From: Lathyrus oleraceus
Taxonomy: Eukaryota; Streptophyta; Magnoliopsida; Fabales; Fabaceae
NCBI RefSeq assembly: GCF_024323335.1
Contig: NC_066581.1
Coordinates: 185,768,830 to 185,832,829 of the forward strand
Length of the DNA stretch: 64,000 nucleotides
Direction of reading: 5' to 3'
The position numbers were made by a program, and so were the translations under genes. Positions 22,150 to 32,902 of the stretch are shown here, piece by piece. Under the pieces are notes generated by a model that was given only the letters and a program-made list of their open reading frames with translations, was not told where the DNA came from and did not search any database. The stretch's first letter is position 1, and each line of letters starts with the position of its first letter.

Positions 22150-22340
22150 AGGTCGACGTGTCTAGGCAAAAGTAAGGGCATCCCGGCGAGCCAAAATGGG
22201 TTCGGGCAAAAATTAGGGATAAACATATAAAAATGTACACCCGGCAAGTCGAAAACCTGAAAAGGCGGCTTGGGCAAAAAAGGGTATCCTGGTGGACTGA
22301 AAACCTGAAAAGGCGGTCCAGGCAAAAATTAGGGATTAAA
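22150..22340 (+). repeat. Conserved post-pol repeat block (element A copy)
   Basis: About four units combining GGCAAAAATTAGGGAT-like and GAAAACCTGAAAAGGCGG phrases, with A-rich links. Shared with B (3330-3500) and C (44700-44870). Confidence 0.75.
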
Positions 22341-23209
22341 GCGTAAGACTATGTCCCGTTCTCAGTCAGCTTCAACCCAGTTCAAAGGACTGAACAAGCT
22401 AATCACTTCCATCCGACAGCAAGGGATGAGATACTTGAAGACATAATGACAGTAGCAGAATTAAAATCAACAAGGCTTTTCCTTCATAGCTTTTTCTTTG
22501 TTTTCTCGACAATTTCCTCTTACTAGGATTTCTGTCTCTTTGTACACGAATTGCCTGTTTATAGGCCCTCTTTCAAAATCAATACAATTTTATTTCCTAA
22601 AAGATGATTTTGTTTTTACTTTGTCTGTTTTGCTTGCGTAAACGTCCATTGATTTAATTTGAATTAATATATGCATTTGAATATGATCAATGTTTACCAA
22701 AAATACATACATAAAATAGCAATATCAATTACTAAAAGACTTCAGGATCGAGAAAAAGGTCTAACCATGCTTTCCAACAAGTCCGGTTGCTAATTCTATT
22801 CCCCAACAAAAACCAGCTATTTCCCAGAAGAGGTCGGCATCACCAGACAGACGGATCATCTCTTCCATCCCCAGTAGATATTCCCACCATCAGACAAGAA
22901 TCAAGTATCCCCAGCTAAGAAAGGATCACCGATACCAGTATCTCCAACCAGAAGACTGAGATTTATTTCCCCAGTGGAGTCCTCGGGAAGAACTTTCCAG
23001 ATGCATAATTCATTCATTACATCATTTCACAGCATACGCATGCATACATTGTTCGCATTTATTGTCAAAAGCATAAAACATCTCATGCATCATGACATGG
23101 CATGAAGCTAACTTTATTTTTCAGGTTAATTATCCTCCTAAGGATGATATCTTTAAGCCCATCCCGGCCATTTATTGCAAATACAGCATCTATAAATACA
23201 ATCAGATAC

Positions 23210-23720
23210 AGTCTAACGCACGGTTCATTCTGATTCAGCTCAACATATGACTCCTTCCACTCAGATACGATCTAACGGATGATCCATTCTGACCTTCAAC
23301 TACTCCAATGCGGTCTAATTTACGACCCAGTTGGACCTTTCATTTCTCAGAGACTACCTAGCGTACGGTACATTCTGACGTGTAGCCTAGCATACGACTA
23401 CCCCTCTCAGATACTGCCTAATGGACGGCCCATTCTGCAACTCAGATACGATCTAGCGTATGATCCATTCTGATCTTGCATCCCCGGCGGAGTCACCCGC
23501 CTAAGGAACAACTCACTCTGCTATTCAGATACGGTCTAGCGTATGATCCATTCTGATCCCTTATCTCCAGCAGTGTATGACACACTCTGACTCCCCAGCA
23601 AAGTCGACAGCATAATGGATGGCTCATTATACGGTCTAGCGTATGACCCGGTGTGGCACCCATGTCTGCAAATTGGTCTAACGTACGACACAATCTGAAG
23701 CAATCGTCATCAAACTTCCT
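23210..23720 (+). repeat. Degenerate tandem array with ATACGATCTAACGTATGATCCATTCTGA-type units
   Basis: CAGATACGRTCTARCGNAYGATCC followed by ATTCTGA recurs around 23262, 23443 and 23525, with several more diverged copies between and to 23700. Spacing is irregular (roughly 30-85 bp). B and C have unrelated arrays in the same slot. Confidence 0.75.
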
Positions 23721-23860
23721 GGATGGCATCTTTAAGCCCATCTCTATCAAGACTAATTGACAAGTGTAAATTTTTGGGGCATTCTAGTGTTCAATAATCT
23801 TCCACCTCCAGACCACGAATGGCATACATGCCATCCTAACTCTCTCGGTTCAAGAATATT

Positions 23861-23873
23861 GAACAGGGGCAGC
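23861..23873 (+). promoter_or_regulatory. Polypurine tract of element A
   Basis: GAACAGGGGCAGC immediately before the 3' LTR; identical to C's at 46592-46604. Confidence 0.85.
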
Positions 23874-25826
23874 TGTCATACCCCAAAATTTGCCCATTAA
23901 TCTTGCAAAACATTTCTCGAAACACTCCAACTTGTTCTGCAAGACACTGACCTTAAAGGAACAAAAGCCCAGCTCACAACAGGCCCAATCCAGAAAATGG
24001 CCCAAACTGGCCTGCTCGCTAAGCGAGCAATTCCTTCGCCTAGCGAACCTTCGCCACACGCTCGCCTAGCGAACCTTCGCTACACGCTCGCCTAGCGAAG
24101 CTTGCGAACATCAGAATTTTTGGGCTTCATTCTGAGCCCATTAGGTCACCACAATCACTATAATTACCGACACTTCAGCAACGAAAAGGGAACGAAAACG
24201 GAGAGAGGAGAGCCCTAGCAAGCAAACCATGATACTCACTGGAGACGAACCCTGAAGGAACTCGGTGGCACCAAGGTCTACCTCTGCCCAATTCAATCCG
24301 ATTTGCCGATTCGAAGTCGCAATTCAGTTGCTAACAGGTTTACCTTGCTATTATTGCCTTATGTTCTTAAGTTGCATATGGCTTTATGATTAGATTTATG
24401 AAAATAGCTTAAGTTTGGCATGTGAACTTTAGTATGTACCTGAATACCTTAAATGATTAACCATATAATTGCGGTAATGAAAGCCATAAGGCATAAAATT
24501 GGCTGAAAATATACTGATATCAAAACCAGAATCCGCAGCCGCTCGCTAGCACATCGCTAAGCGAGCATGCAACGAGTATTCGCTAAGCCTTCGCTAGGCG
24601 AGGTAGGAGCGAACGTGACAGCAGCTGACTTTTCTGTTCTGATTTTTCACTCATGTTTTATCATAGCCATGCATCATTTACCCGACCCTATTTACTGTTG
24701 TGATTTTTTATGGTGTAATCCTCGATTACACCCTGATTTGGTGTTCTGACATGTTTTGTTGAGTTTTGTAAAGGTTCACAGATCCCAGGAAAAGATTACT
24801 TGTTAGGTATTCCACTTTATTTGTGGGATACCCTTGTGGAGATTCACCCTGAATTACTCAATTGATTTTAATGTATTAATTTCTATGGCAAAGATCCACC
24901 CTAAATTGCTTAATTGATCTTAATGTATTAATTTTAATGTGGGAATTCCTCCTAATTACCTAATTGATTGTAAAATACGGCCTATGAATATGTGATCTTG
25001 GACCTCTCTTTGTTGCCCTACGGTATTACGGTATAATGGTCATGTCCCGCGAATGTGGGGATATACTTAGCCAAGACCCTTCGATTAAATCATCATAAAA
25101 TAAATCATAGTCCCTCGGATGTTGCCTTCGAATATATGATTTTGTCCCTCGATGACCCTTCGGTGTAGCCTACGGTTAAATGATGATCGTCCCTTCGAAT
25201 GCTAAGGTATCCTTACCAATGTTGCCTTCAATGACCAATCGATGACCCTACGATGACCCTTACATCCAAAGGATAAAACTACTTACTTCTCAATAGTAAG
25301 GACAGTTTTACCCTCATAAGGATAGGAAATGCCCGTAAAGACCTTGGACAGGTATAACTCTTAATTGCTTATTCATAACCTAAAATATTTTTCACACCCC
25401 ACACCTTTCAAAACATCTTTTAGAAAATCGCCACTTGGTATACATTCATACTAGAATCACTACCGCGTTATATTTTTCTAAACAACTTTCAAAACTAAAC
25501 GAGATAACCACTTTGTATACATTCATACAAGAATCATTACAAAGTTAAATTCTCTTTTCAAAACATTTTCTAAACAATTCACAACCACTTTTTTCAGACA
25601 AACATAAGTGATCAAGCAATTAAGAGCCCATGGATAACCATGGATACAAAGGGTGCTAACACCTTCCCTTTGTATAATGTACCTCCCGAACCCAAAATCT
25701 GATCAAGGTCTTTCCTGTTCTTTTCCACCTTTCCGTATTGGATAAAAGAAAAGTCGGTGGCGACTCTTGCTATCCGCGATATTGCGATTAAAAGCAAAAC
25801 ACACTAAGTCAGTTCACCGTATGACA
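23874..25826 (+). repeat. Element A 3' LTR, 1953 bp
   Basis: Collinear with 11189-13141 at a constant offset of 12,685 bp. About 19 substitutions by eye, no indels, one of them inside the TATA box (TATAATTA at 24159). Confidence 0.96.
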
Positions 25827-25831
25827 TCTAG
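25827..25831. repeat. Target-site duplication TCTAG, right of element A
   Basis: Pairs with 11184-11188. Confidence 0.95.
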
Positions 25832-26831
25832 TCAGGCGCCTTTCCCTGACTCCTTCCTCCAAACGCATCCCCATGTTCACCATCTCGGTGAAATCAGAAG
25901 GAGCGCTGGCAATCATCCGCTCATAATAAAATGAGCTCAAGGTCTTCAAGAAGATCTTGGTCATTTCTTTCTCTTCCAACGGAGGCACAATCTGTGCAGC
26001 TAGTTCTCGCCACCTCTGGGCGTACTCCTTGAAAGTTTCCTTGTCCTTCTGGGACATGGCTCTCAATTGATCCCTATCGGGAGCCATATCCACGTTGTAC
26101 TTATATTGCTTGACGAAAGCTTAGCCAAAATCATTGAAGGATCGGATGTTCGCGCTGTCCAAACCCATATACCATCTCAGGGCGGCACCAGACAGGCTGT
26201 CCTGGAAATAATGAATGAGGAGCTGATCGTTGTCGGTCTGAGTCGACATCTTCCTCACGTACATAACCAGATGGCTGAGAGGGCAAGTATTTCCCTTGTA
26301 CTTTTCAAAGTCAGGCACTTTGAACTTTACAGAGATCTTGACATTCGAAACTAGGAAGAGTCCAACAGCAAACTTGCCAAAGAGTTCCTTTTCTCTGAGA
26401 GTTTTGAGTTCCTTGCGGAGCTCAAGAAAATGATCATTCATTGCATCCATCTTTTCATATACGTCTGGGCCCTCAGACGACTCAGAGTGGTAGATGGTGT
26501 CGTCTACTCTTGGCATAGTATGCACGACCGAAGGTGGAACGGCAAGGACGGGGCTAGATGCCGGCGGAGAAGCAAATGTTGGGGCAAGACCCTCAGGAAC
26601 AAAGTTTGCAGGCATCCCGCAGGGAAACCCGGTTGGCATAGCAGTTGGCGCAAAATGGGCACTATCAGCAGGCACTGTTGAAGAGGCAATCTCAGAGATG
26701 ACTGTCCTCTGGGGAGGAGTTGAAGGCGTTGGAGACGACTGGCTTTGGGCGGCCATGAAAGACTCCATCGGGGCACTCAATCTGGCCACTACCTCCTTGA
26801 GTTCTCGGTTCTCTTGCTCTAGGTAATCCAT
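25827..26831 (-). pseudogene. Element B gag, 5' part (broken)
   Basis: Chosen start is the ATG at 26831 (MDYLEQENREL), which opens a coiled coil like A's Gag N-terminus; an in-frame ATG at 26900 is possible. After a proline/serine-rich linker comes the Gag domain (FKVPDFEKYKG, FQDSLSGAALRWYM, FKEYAQRWRELA). An in-frame TAA at 26121-26123 splits it. At 25827 the frame meets A at a codon boundary and resumes at 11183. Clearly homologous to A's Gag but well diverged. Confidence 0.9.
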
Positions 26832-27228
26832 CAGTTTTGAAGTGTTGGCTCGAGTGTAGTACTGGTGAGTCAGCTTGTCTTCAAAATAAATGAAGAGCAC
26901 AGAGTTAGACCATTGAACAAGAAGCCTGGAGCAAAACCTGCTTATTCACATGATGCATGCAATGCTTGTGCAAATGATTTATTTTATTTATCAGAGGAAC
27001 TTTAGAGTCCTATTTGCAAATTATTGAAAATATTAATTATTTAGACATATATGGAAGTCTCATATCAATAATATCTGGAAAATATTTTTACACCAAAGAA
27101 GTACAGTCTTGGTAACCAAATAAAATACAAGAGAGAAGGAAAATGAACATCCTATGGAACCCTAGAAACAATCGTCTAAAGCTCTGGAGACTGGAAGATA
27201 AGCTGCAGGAAGCCTCTTCACCTCCCTC

Positions 27229-28611
27229 TCATAGGCTGCCTCCATATCCGCCTTCTTTGGCGAGTTGATCATACTTCCTCTTCCAAAACTTGGAAGACTG
27301 AGAAAGAAGAGAAGTCACCATATCATCAGGCTCGTCGATAACTTGATGCTCAAGAAACTCTATCAAAGCATCCTTCTCTCTAAGCTGCTGAAGCAACTCC
27401 TCTTGTTCACGGATCCAGGCATGTGAACGGTCTTCATCTCTCAACTCCTCTACTCCTTGGTCAGGGAGGGTTGAAGGCCCAGCCACAACCAAAGGTGTAG
27501 GTCTTGGATACTCATAAGGCATAAGGTACTCGGAAGCTCTCCTCCTAACCCACGAGGTATAGGGTTCCAAAGCTATACAATTCTTCGGACCAAGCTCTTT
27601 CCTTCCCTTCCTATGGATCTTGCGCCAAGCGCGAGCCATCCTGCCCTTCAAGCCTTGGGGATCTTTACCCTCCTGAAAGAACACACCTTCTAACAAAATG
27701 TTATTAGGTTTATCCTTTAAGGGGAACGCAAGCTGACGACGTGCCAAAATATGGTTGTAGTTAATCCCACCACATGTACCAAGAAGAGGCACATTGGAGA
27801 ATTCACCACAAGAGTCGATAATCTGCACACCATCATATACACGGTTGTACCAAAAGATATCATCATTAGTGAGAGACATAAGCCTCGTGGACCACTGTAG
27901 ACATCCTTTGTTCTCCTTGAAGGCGACCGTCTGCGGCAAGTGCGAAATAAACCACTTGTGCAACAGAGGCAAACAACACACAATGGTACCACCACCCTTT
28001 GCATTCCTCATATGCAAAGAAAAGTAAGTGTCACCCAACAGAGTCGGAACGGGATTGAGAGTAGAGAAAATCCTAATAGAGTTCATATCCACAAACTTGT
28101 CGATGTTGGGGAATAACACTAGCCTATAGATGAGAAGTACAAATATGGCCTCAAAGGCGTCCTCACTCATGGCCTTCCCATATAAAGTAGCTTGAGTAAT
28201 GAGGAACTCAGAAGGGAGACCTTGAATTCCACCTTTGGTAGTCATTTGAGCACCAACCAGAGATTCATCTATATGCAACAAATCAGCAATCTCTTGAGAA
28301 GTAGGAACCCTCTCTAAGCCATTGAACGACAACTGATCTAGAATAGGTATACCCACAAGGTAGGCATACTCCTCAAGTGTAGGCAAAATCTGGAAATCCG
28401 GAAATGTGAAGCAACGGTACAAGGGATCATAGAACTGGACCAATACACTCATCAAACCTTCGTCCACTTGAGTAGCCAGAATAGATAGAAGCTTCCCATG
28501 ACGAGCCTTGAAACCCAAGGGATCTAATACATAGGATGTCAAATTCCTTAGCTCTTTCAAGTCGGGTTTTCTGAAACTGTACTTCTTCGTATTCCTTCTT
28601 TGTTTGTCCAT
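27229..28611 (-). CDS. Element B ORF1 protein, 460 residues, open
   Basis: Same family as ORF1 of A and C. The chosen start is the Met at 28611 (MDKQRRNTKKYS), since the 33 residues upstream in the open frame lack similarity to the others. Conserved phrases: CFTFPDFQILPTLEEY, GIPILDQLSFNGLE, LFPNIDKFVDM, NPVPTLLGDT, KWFISHLPQ. The C-terminus is a charged probable coiled coil. No internal stop is present although gag-pol of the same element has nine. Relation to plant mobile domain / DUF7745 is from memory. Role unknown. Confidence 0.85.
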   Translation of the reverse strand: MDKQRRNTKKYSFRKPDLKELRNLTSYVLDPLGFKARHGKLLSILATQVDEGLMSVLVQFYDPLYRCFTFPDFQILPTLEEYAYLVGIPILDQLSFNGLERVPTSQEIADLLHIDESLVGAQMTTKGGIQGLPSEFLITQATLYGKAMSEDAFEAIFVLLIYRLVLFPNIDKFVDMNSIRIFSTLNPVPTLLGDTYFSLHMRNAKGGGTIVCCLPLLHKWFISHLPQTVAFKENKGCLQWSTRLMSLTNDDIFWYNRVYDGVQIIDSCGEFSNVPLLGTCGGINYNHILARRQLAFPLKDKPNNILLEGVFFQEGKDPQGLKGRMARAWRKIHRKGRKELGPKNCIALEPYTSWVRRRASEYLMPYEYPRPTPLVVAGPSTLPDQGVEELRDEDRSHAWIREQEELLQQLREKDALIEFLEHQVIDEPDDMVTSLLSQSSKFWKRKYDQLAKEGGYGGSL

Positions 28612-29509
28612 GTCTGAAAATTTGCAAATAGACCTCTTAAGTTCCTTGAAAATTTTCTCATTATTGATGATATGGATGTATGTGGATGCATGAATGCATG
28701 GATGCAACAATCACACTCAAGGATCAAGCAAAGCACACCACACAAAGGTCATGGGATAGATCAAGTCATCCTTAATATCAATCATCCATTTTGGTGGATT
28801 ATGGTTTACACCTTATCAACACCCAAGTTCCATTGATATTAAGGATACACAAGAACGGATCAACCATGAATCAAGGGTTTGTTGCTAGTCACGAGCACAG
28901 AGTCTCGGTTAAGAACCACCCAAAGGGAGTGTACTAGGGTTTAAACCTTCCAAACATGTTCTACAAGAGGTTCCCATAGTCATAATCCCATCTTTCAGAT
29001 ATTATCGGATAAACGACTACTCGTATTCCAAAAATATTCTCAAGAGAGACTCTTATGAGTGTAGTATCGCGTAACAATCGTATCAAATCTTACACTTGAA
29101 CGACCTTCTCACTACGTCCTAAAAATAGGCCAAGATGGGCTTGGTAAACTAAGGTCCTTGGCTTCTAAGGTCTATATTAGAAAGAGTAATGCCTAACCAC
29201 GACTACTCGTCTGACATTATTGATCCCAACATGACCTCCACCAAGTGAATGGGCTTGCAAGTCAACTTGCTAAGGAATAACTCCACACAAGTCAACAAGA
29301 GTATGCCATTCTCCTACCCTAAGTGCACTCGAGGTCGGGTATAGAACTCATCTCACAAAGATCACCAAGCATACAAGGAATTAATATATCAAGCAATTCA
29401 TACATTACATACAATACAGTAATCCCAAATTGCACAAAAATATGTCACAAAATAATATACAATAGAATACAACAAATATGAAAAGTAGGCAAAATCCACT
29501 AGGCAAATC
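28612..29509 (-). other. Element B leader (5' UTR)
   Basis: About 900 bp between primer site and ORF1 on the minus strand, with no coding frame. Parts such as AAGATGGG...GGTCCTTGG near 29130-29170 recur in E's leader (60250-60290), so B and E are related families. Confidence 0.65.
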
Positions 29510-29527
29510 TCCCCAGCAGAGTCGCCA
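29510..29527 (-). promoter_or_regulatory. Primer binding site of element B (tRNA-Arg type)
   Basis: Minus strand TGGCGACTCTGCTGGGGA, identical to A and C, 6 nt from the LTR end at 29534. Confidence 0.85.
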
Positions 29528-31403
29528 CTTTTCTGTAGCGGGGTATTCGTTACCTTTAGATTTATTGACTAAATCAAAAGTAAACCATACAAGTCGAGTC
29601 GCCACCGCACTTCTATTTATCCAAAGGAAAGGTTAGAAAGCGAATAAAAACCGAGAAGTGTTATCGAATAAAAAACTAATAAAAATGTCAGAGATCGGGG
29701 TAAGGGGGTTGGTTATGCAATGGGAAGGTTTTAAGCACCCAAAACATCCTAGGTACTCCTAGGGAGCCATTTTCACACTTGTTGTAAGGTAGGTTGGTAT
29801 TTTATGAAAATTATTTGTGCAAACATGATTGGGGAGATGGGAGAAGAATATACAGGTTATTTACAATTTTTGTGTTTGAATGGATAAACCCATTGCCTAC
29901 GTACTATCTTAAAAGGAGTTGGTGAATTGATTAGTCCAAAAGCCTTAAGGTCTTTTGTTATCCAAGGGAGAAAACTCAACCTAAAACCAAAAATCCACCA
30001 TGTGAGGATAGCTTCAACATGCTAGTGATGGATTAACGCTATAATAAGCATGGAAGACTCATTGTCCATCACTAAGGATATAGGTGAGTATTATATCTAC
30101 CTCAGGGATAACTCAAACCTAATAGCTAATGGTTATGAAAAGTTTTTAATAAGAAAGTGGCCATTGAAACCACAAAAACATTTGAATGAGTTATATTTAC
30201 CAATAAAAAAGTATTTACAAAATATGGTCAAAGTTCACTTAAAGATTCAATTCAAAATAAGTGTTATGAAAAGGAAGTTTGAAAATCAAAAGCATAATGC
30301 TTAGGTTTCTAATGTTTGAAAACAAGTCTTAATGTTTGCACAAAAGTTTTGGCTTGGGTTAGAGTGGAGGGAAGAAGAAGAATGGCTAAGTCCTAAGCAT
30401 ACAAGAGATGACGGAGAAGAAATAAGACCACAAATGGAGTTCCCTTCTTGAGATCATATTGATGATCCAAGTAGCTCCCATCCTTTGGAATAAGCAAGCA
30501 AATAAGTGTATACTCAAGCAATCAATCAATCAAGCAAGCTCTTAGGAATCCTCCAATGGTTATTATATCTCTCACTTTAGAAGCTCACGACAATGGTTCT
30601 TCACTTAGGCTCAAGTTGGAATCCCTAGCACAAGAACACACACATCAAAAAATTCTATAATGCAAACAAAGAATGGACAAGAGGGAGTTTAGAGAATAGG
30701 TCCTTTCAATTCCTCTTCAACATTAGCATTCTAAAGGTAGGAGGCCTAGTTTCTCTTTGACTTTTATAGCACTCTAAAGGCATAAGGCCTAGTTGCTCTT
30801 TGACTCCATTTTGAATAGGAAATATCCTAAAGTCTAAGTCCTTTTTATCCATTTGCATATGGTTCACAACAATCAAAACAAAAACACAAGCACAATAGTA
30901 TATACACAATTATGTGCTCAAGTGAGCAAAGGGCAAATTGCATTAACATAAACATGTGCTCAAATGAGCAAAGGGCAAAAGCAAATGAATAATATGTATA
31001 AGAATAGTAAATTGCATAAATGTAAAGTGCAAGAATTAAATGTTAATGGTTAATGGTTAGTATTAGTGTGCCATAAGGCAATTTAGCGCTATGTTAAGCA
31101 ATCGTAAGTGGACTAATGTAGTAGTCACACCTATCTGAGGCCGGTCAATAAAAATATAGGCAACAACACAAGTTATAGATCTTGATTAGTGAATCAAGCT
31201 CCTACAACTTGCCATGCCAAAAGAAGATGAGAAATGATCTTGTATTGATTTAGGTTCTTTGCTTGATTAAGAAGCAACCTATCCTTAATGCAAAGCCATT
31301 CACTTCATCTATAATCAAGATGAATTAGATTTGAATCAAGGAAGGTTAAACATCCCCTACATCAAGGCTAACCACCAATCTTTAACTCATTGATCAAAAA
31401 AGA

Positions 31404-31452
31404 AAGAAGAAGAAGAAGAAGAAGAAGAAGAAGAAGAAGAAGAAGAAGAAGA
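31404..31452. repeat. AAG microsatellite
   Basis: About 16 uninterrupted AAG units within B's 5' LTR. The matching site in LTR D (51085-51115) has only short interrupted AAG runs. Confidence 0.95.
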
Positions 31453-32894
31453 TGAATAAGAAAGTGCATTAATGGAAATCAAATGAAGTAACCAACATAC
31501 ATTGACCAAAGATAGATGAAATCAAGGTCAAACATTAGTAAACAGAAGCAAAATGAAGATTAGAAGTCAAGAAACAAATAAAATATTTTTGGTATTTTTC
31601 AAAATTAAAATAATACTTGAATTAAAATAATCAATTAAAGGTCAAACTTCAAATTCACTTCAAATCAACTTTAAAAAGTCCAAGTGAATCATCCTAAGTT
31701 CAACAAAGTCAAACAAAGTTTGACAAAAAAATTCAGCATTTTTAGAAACCAGAAACTATTTTTAATCAATTAAAAAATGCATAAAAATAACCTAATTGAA
31801 TTAAAATCTCAAATAAATCTCAAGTCAATTAATAAATTGATGAGAATATTTTTCATAGATCCATCATCATTCAAAGAGGTTAAGAAAATATTTTTGTATT
31901 TTTTGAATATCAAAAACTATTTTAAATGAATTAAAAACAACCAGAAAAGAGAAAATTCATAAAAAATATCAAATGATAAATTAAAAAATATTAAAAATCA
32001 TTTTTAGAAACTAGAAATTAAAAGAGAAATAATGCAATTGGTCTCACATTTTTTGGACCAATAATGAGTGAGATATAATTTTTTGAAATGAAAAGGAATA
32101 AAAGAATTAAAATGAAAATTGAAATCAGAAAATAAAAATGGAAAAAACATGAGGCGTTGGATTGAGTTCATTAATTGAGCTGGCACATCACATGAATCAT
32201 ATGCGCGCGTCCACCATGCACTCAAGTCAAAGCGACACATGCAACCATTAATTAAGTCATAACAAGGAATGGTCCAGATTTGATCTGGAAACAAGTTTGC
32301 ATAGTCCAGATTTGATCTGGAGTTGGGACGATGGTGTACACCACCGCCTTCTCCGACGAGACCTCCGGCTCCGGTGAGAGTTGCAGACATGGCAACCTCA
32401 GCCAAATGCCACGATCTATATAGCAATGGAAAGTTGGGGGTGATGTACATCACCCCTGTGCCATCTATTTCCACTCTAGACTTCCATGGAGAGAGGAATC
32501 AGAGCTTGAAAAAATGGTGTTCAACTGAAACTTGATGGAATTTCAAAATTCAAAGCACAAAACAATTTCCTCTGATGAGAGGACTTCAGACAACCCAGTA
32601 AATGCAAGAAACAAGCTATGAATAAAGAGTTTTGAAGAAAATAAGTTTAGATATCCACCTCTGAAATGTGGAGCTTGAGAGCATGATCCTTCAAAGCTTT
32701 TGCTTGCAGTATGATCTCAGGATGAAGATGAGCAAGGTTAAGGAACTATAGATCTAAAGATCAATCAATGCAATTGAAATTCAGATCTGAAAATTTTAAA
32801 GAGAAAGAGAGAGTTCCTTTAAGTGAGGCTATGGAGGGATTCTTGAAGCATAACAGGCGCCTTCAGGTTGTGTAATTGTGAAGCTATGCACTCC

Positions 32895-32902
32895 TATATA
32901 TA
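32895..32902 (-). promoter_or_regulatory. TATA box of element B 5' LTR
   Basis: TATATATA followed on the minus strand by GGAGTGCATAGC, about 1.5 kb into the LTR. The matching place in LTR D has TATAAATA (52551-52558). Confidence 0.55.

Larger units (their letters stand above)
22140..23860 (+). other. Element A 3' untranslated region
   Basis: About 1.7 kb with no protein-like frame. The first 200 bp are the conserved post-pol repeat block. A unique part follows (22340-23200), then a degenerate array (23210-23720), then about 140 bp resembling the same place in C (AAATTTTTGGG, CACGAATGGCA). Confidence 0.75.
11189..25826 (+). mobile_element. Element A: near-complete Tat/Ogre-type LTR retrotransposon, 14,638 bp
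   Basis: Complete structure: 5' LTR (11189-13141), primer site, leader, ORF1, gag-pro, intron, RT-RNaseH-integrase, 3' UTR, polypurine tract, 3' LTR (23874-25826), flanked by TCTAG duplications inside B's gag. Both LTRs are 1953 bp and differ at about 19 positions by eye (about 1%), with no indel. The LTR ends form a perfect 8-bp inverted repeat TGTCATAC/GTATGACA. Two nonsense mutations (14979-14981 in ORF1, 22005-22007 near the end of integrase) are the only gross coding defects seen. Confidence 0.96.

Noticed and set aside
30050..30304. 84-residue plus-strand frame in B's 5' LTR
   Set aside because: The equivalent place in LTR D has frame-breaking differences, and no domain is visible.
32004..32474. 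156-residue minus-strand frame in B's 5' LTR
   Set aside because: Low-complexity LTR sequence; the frame is not kept in D (around 51700-52150).
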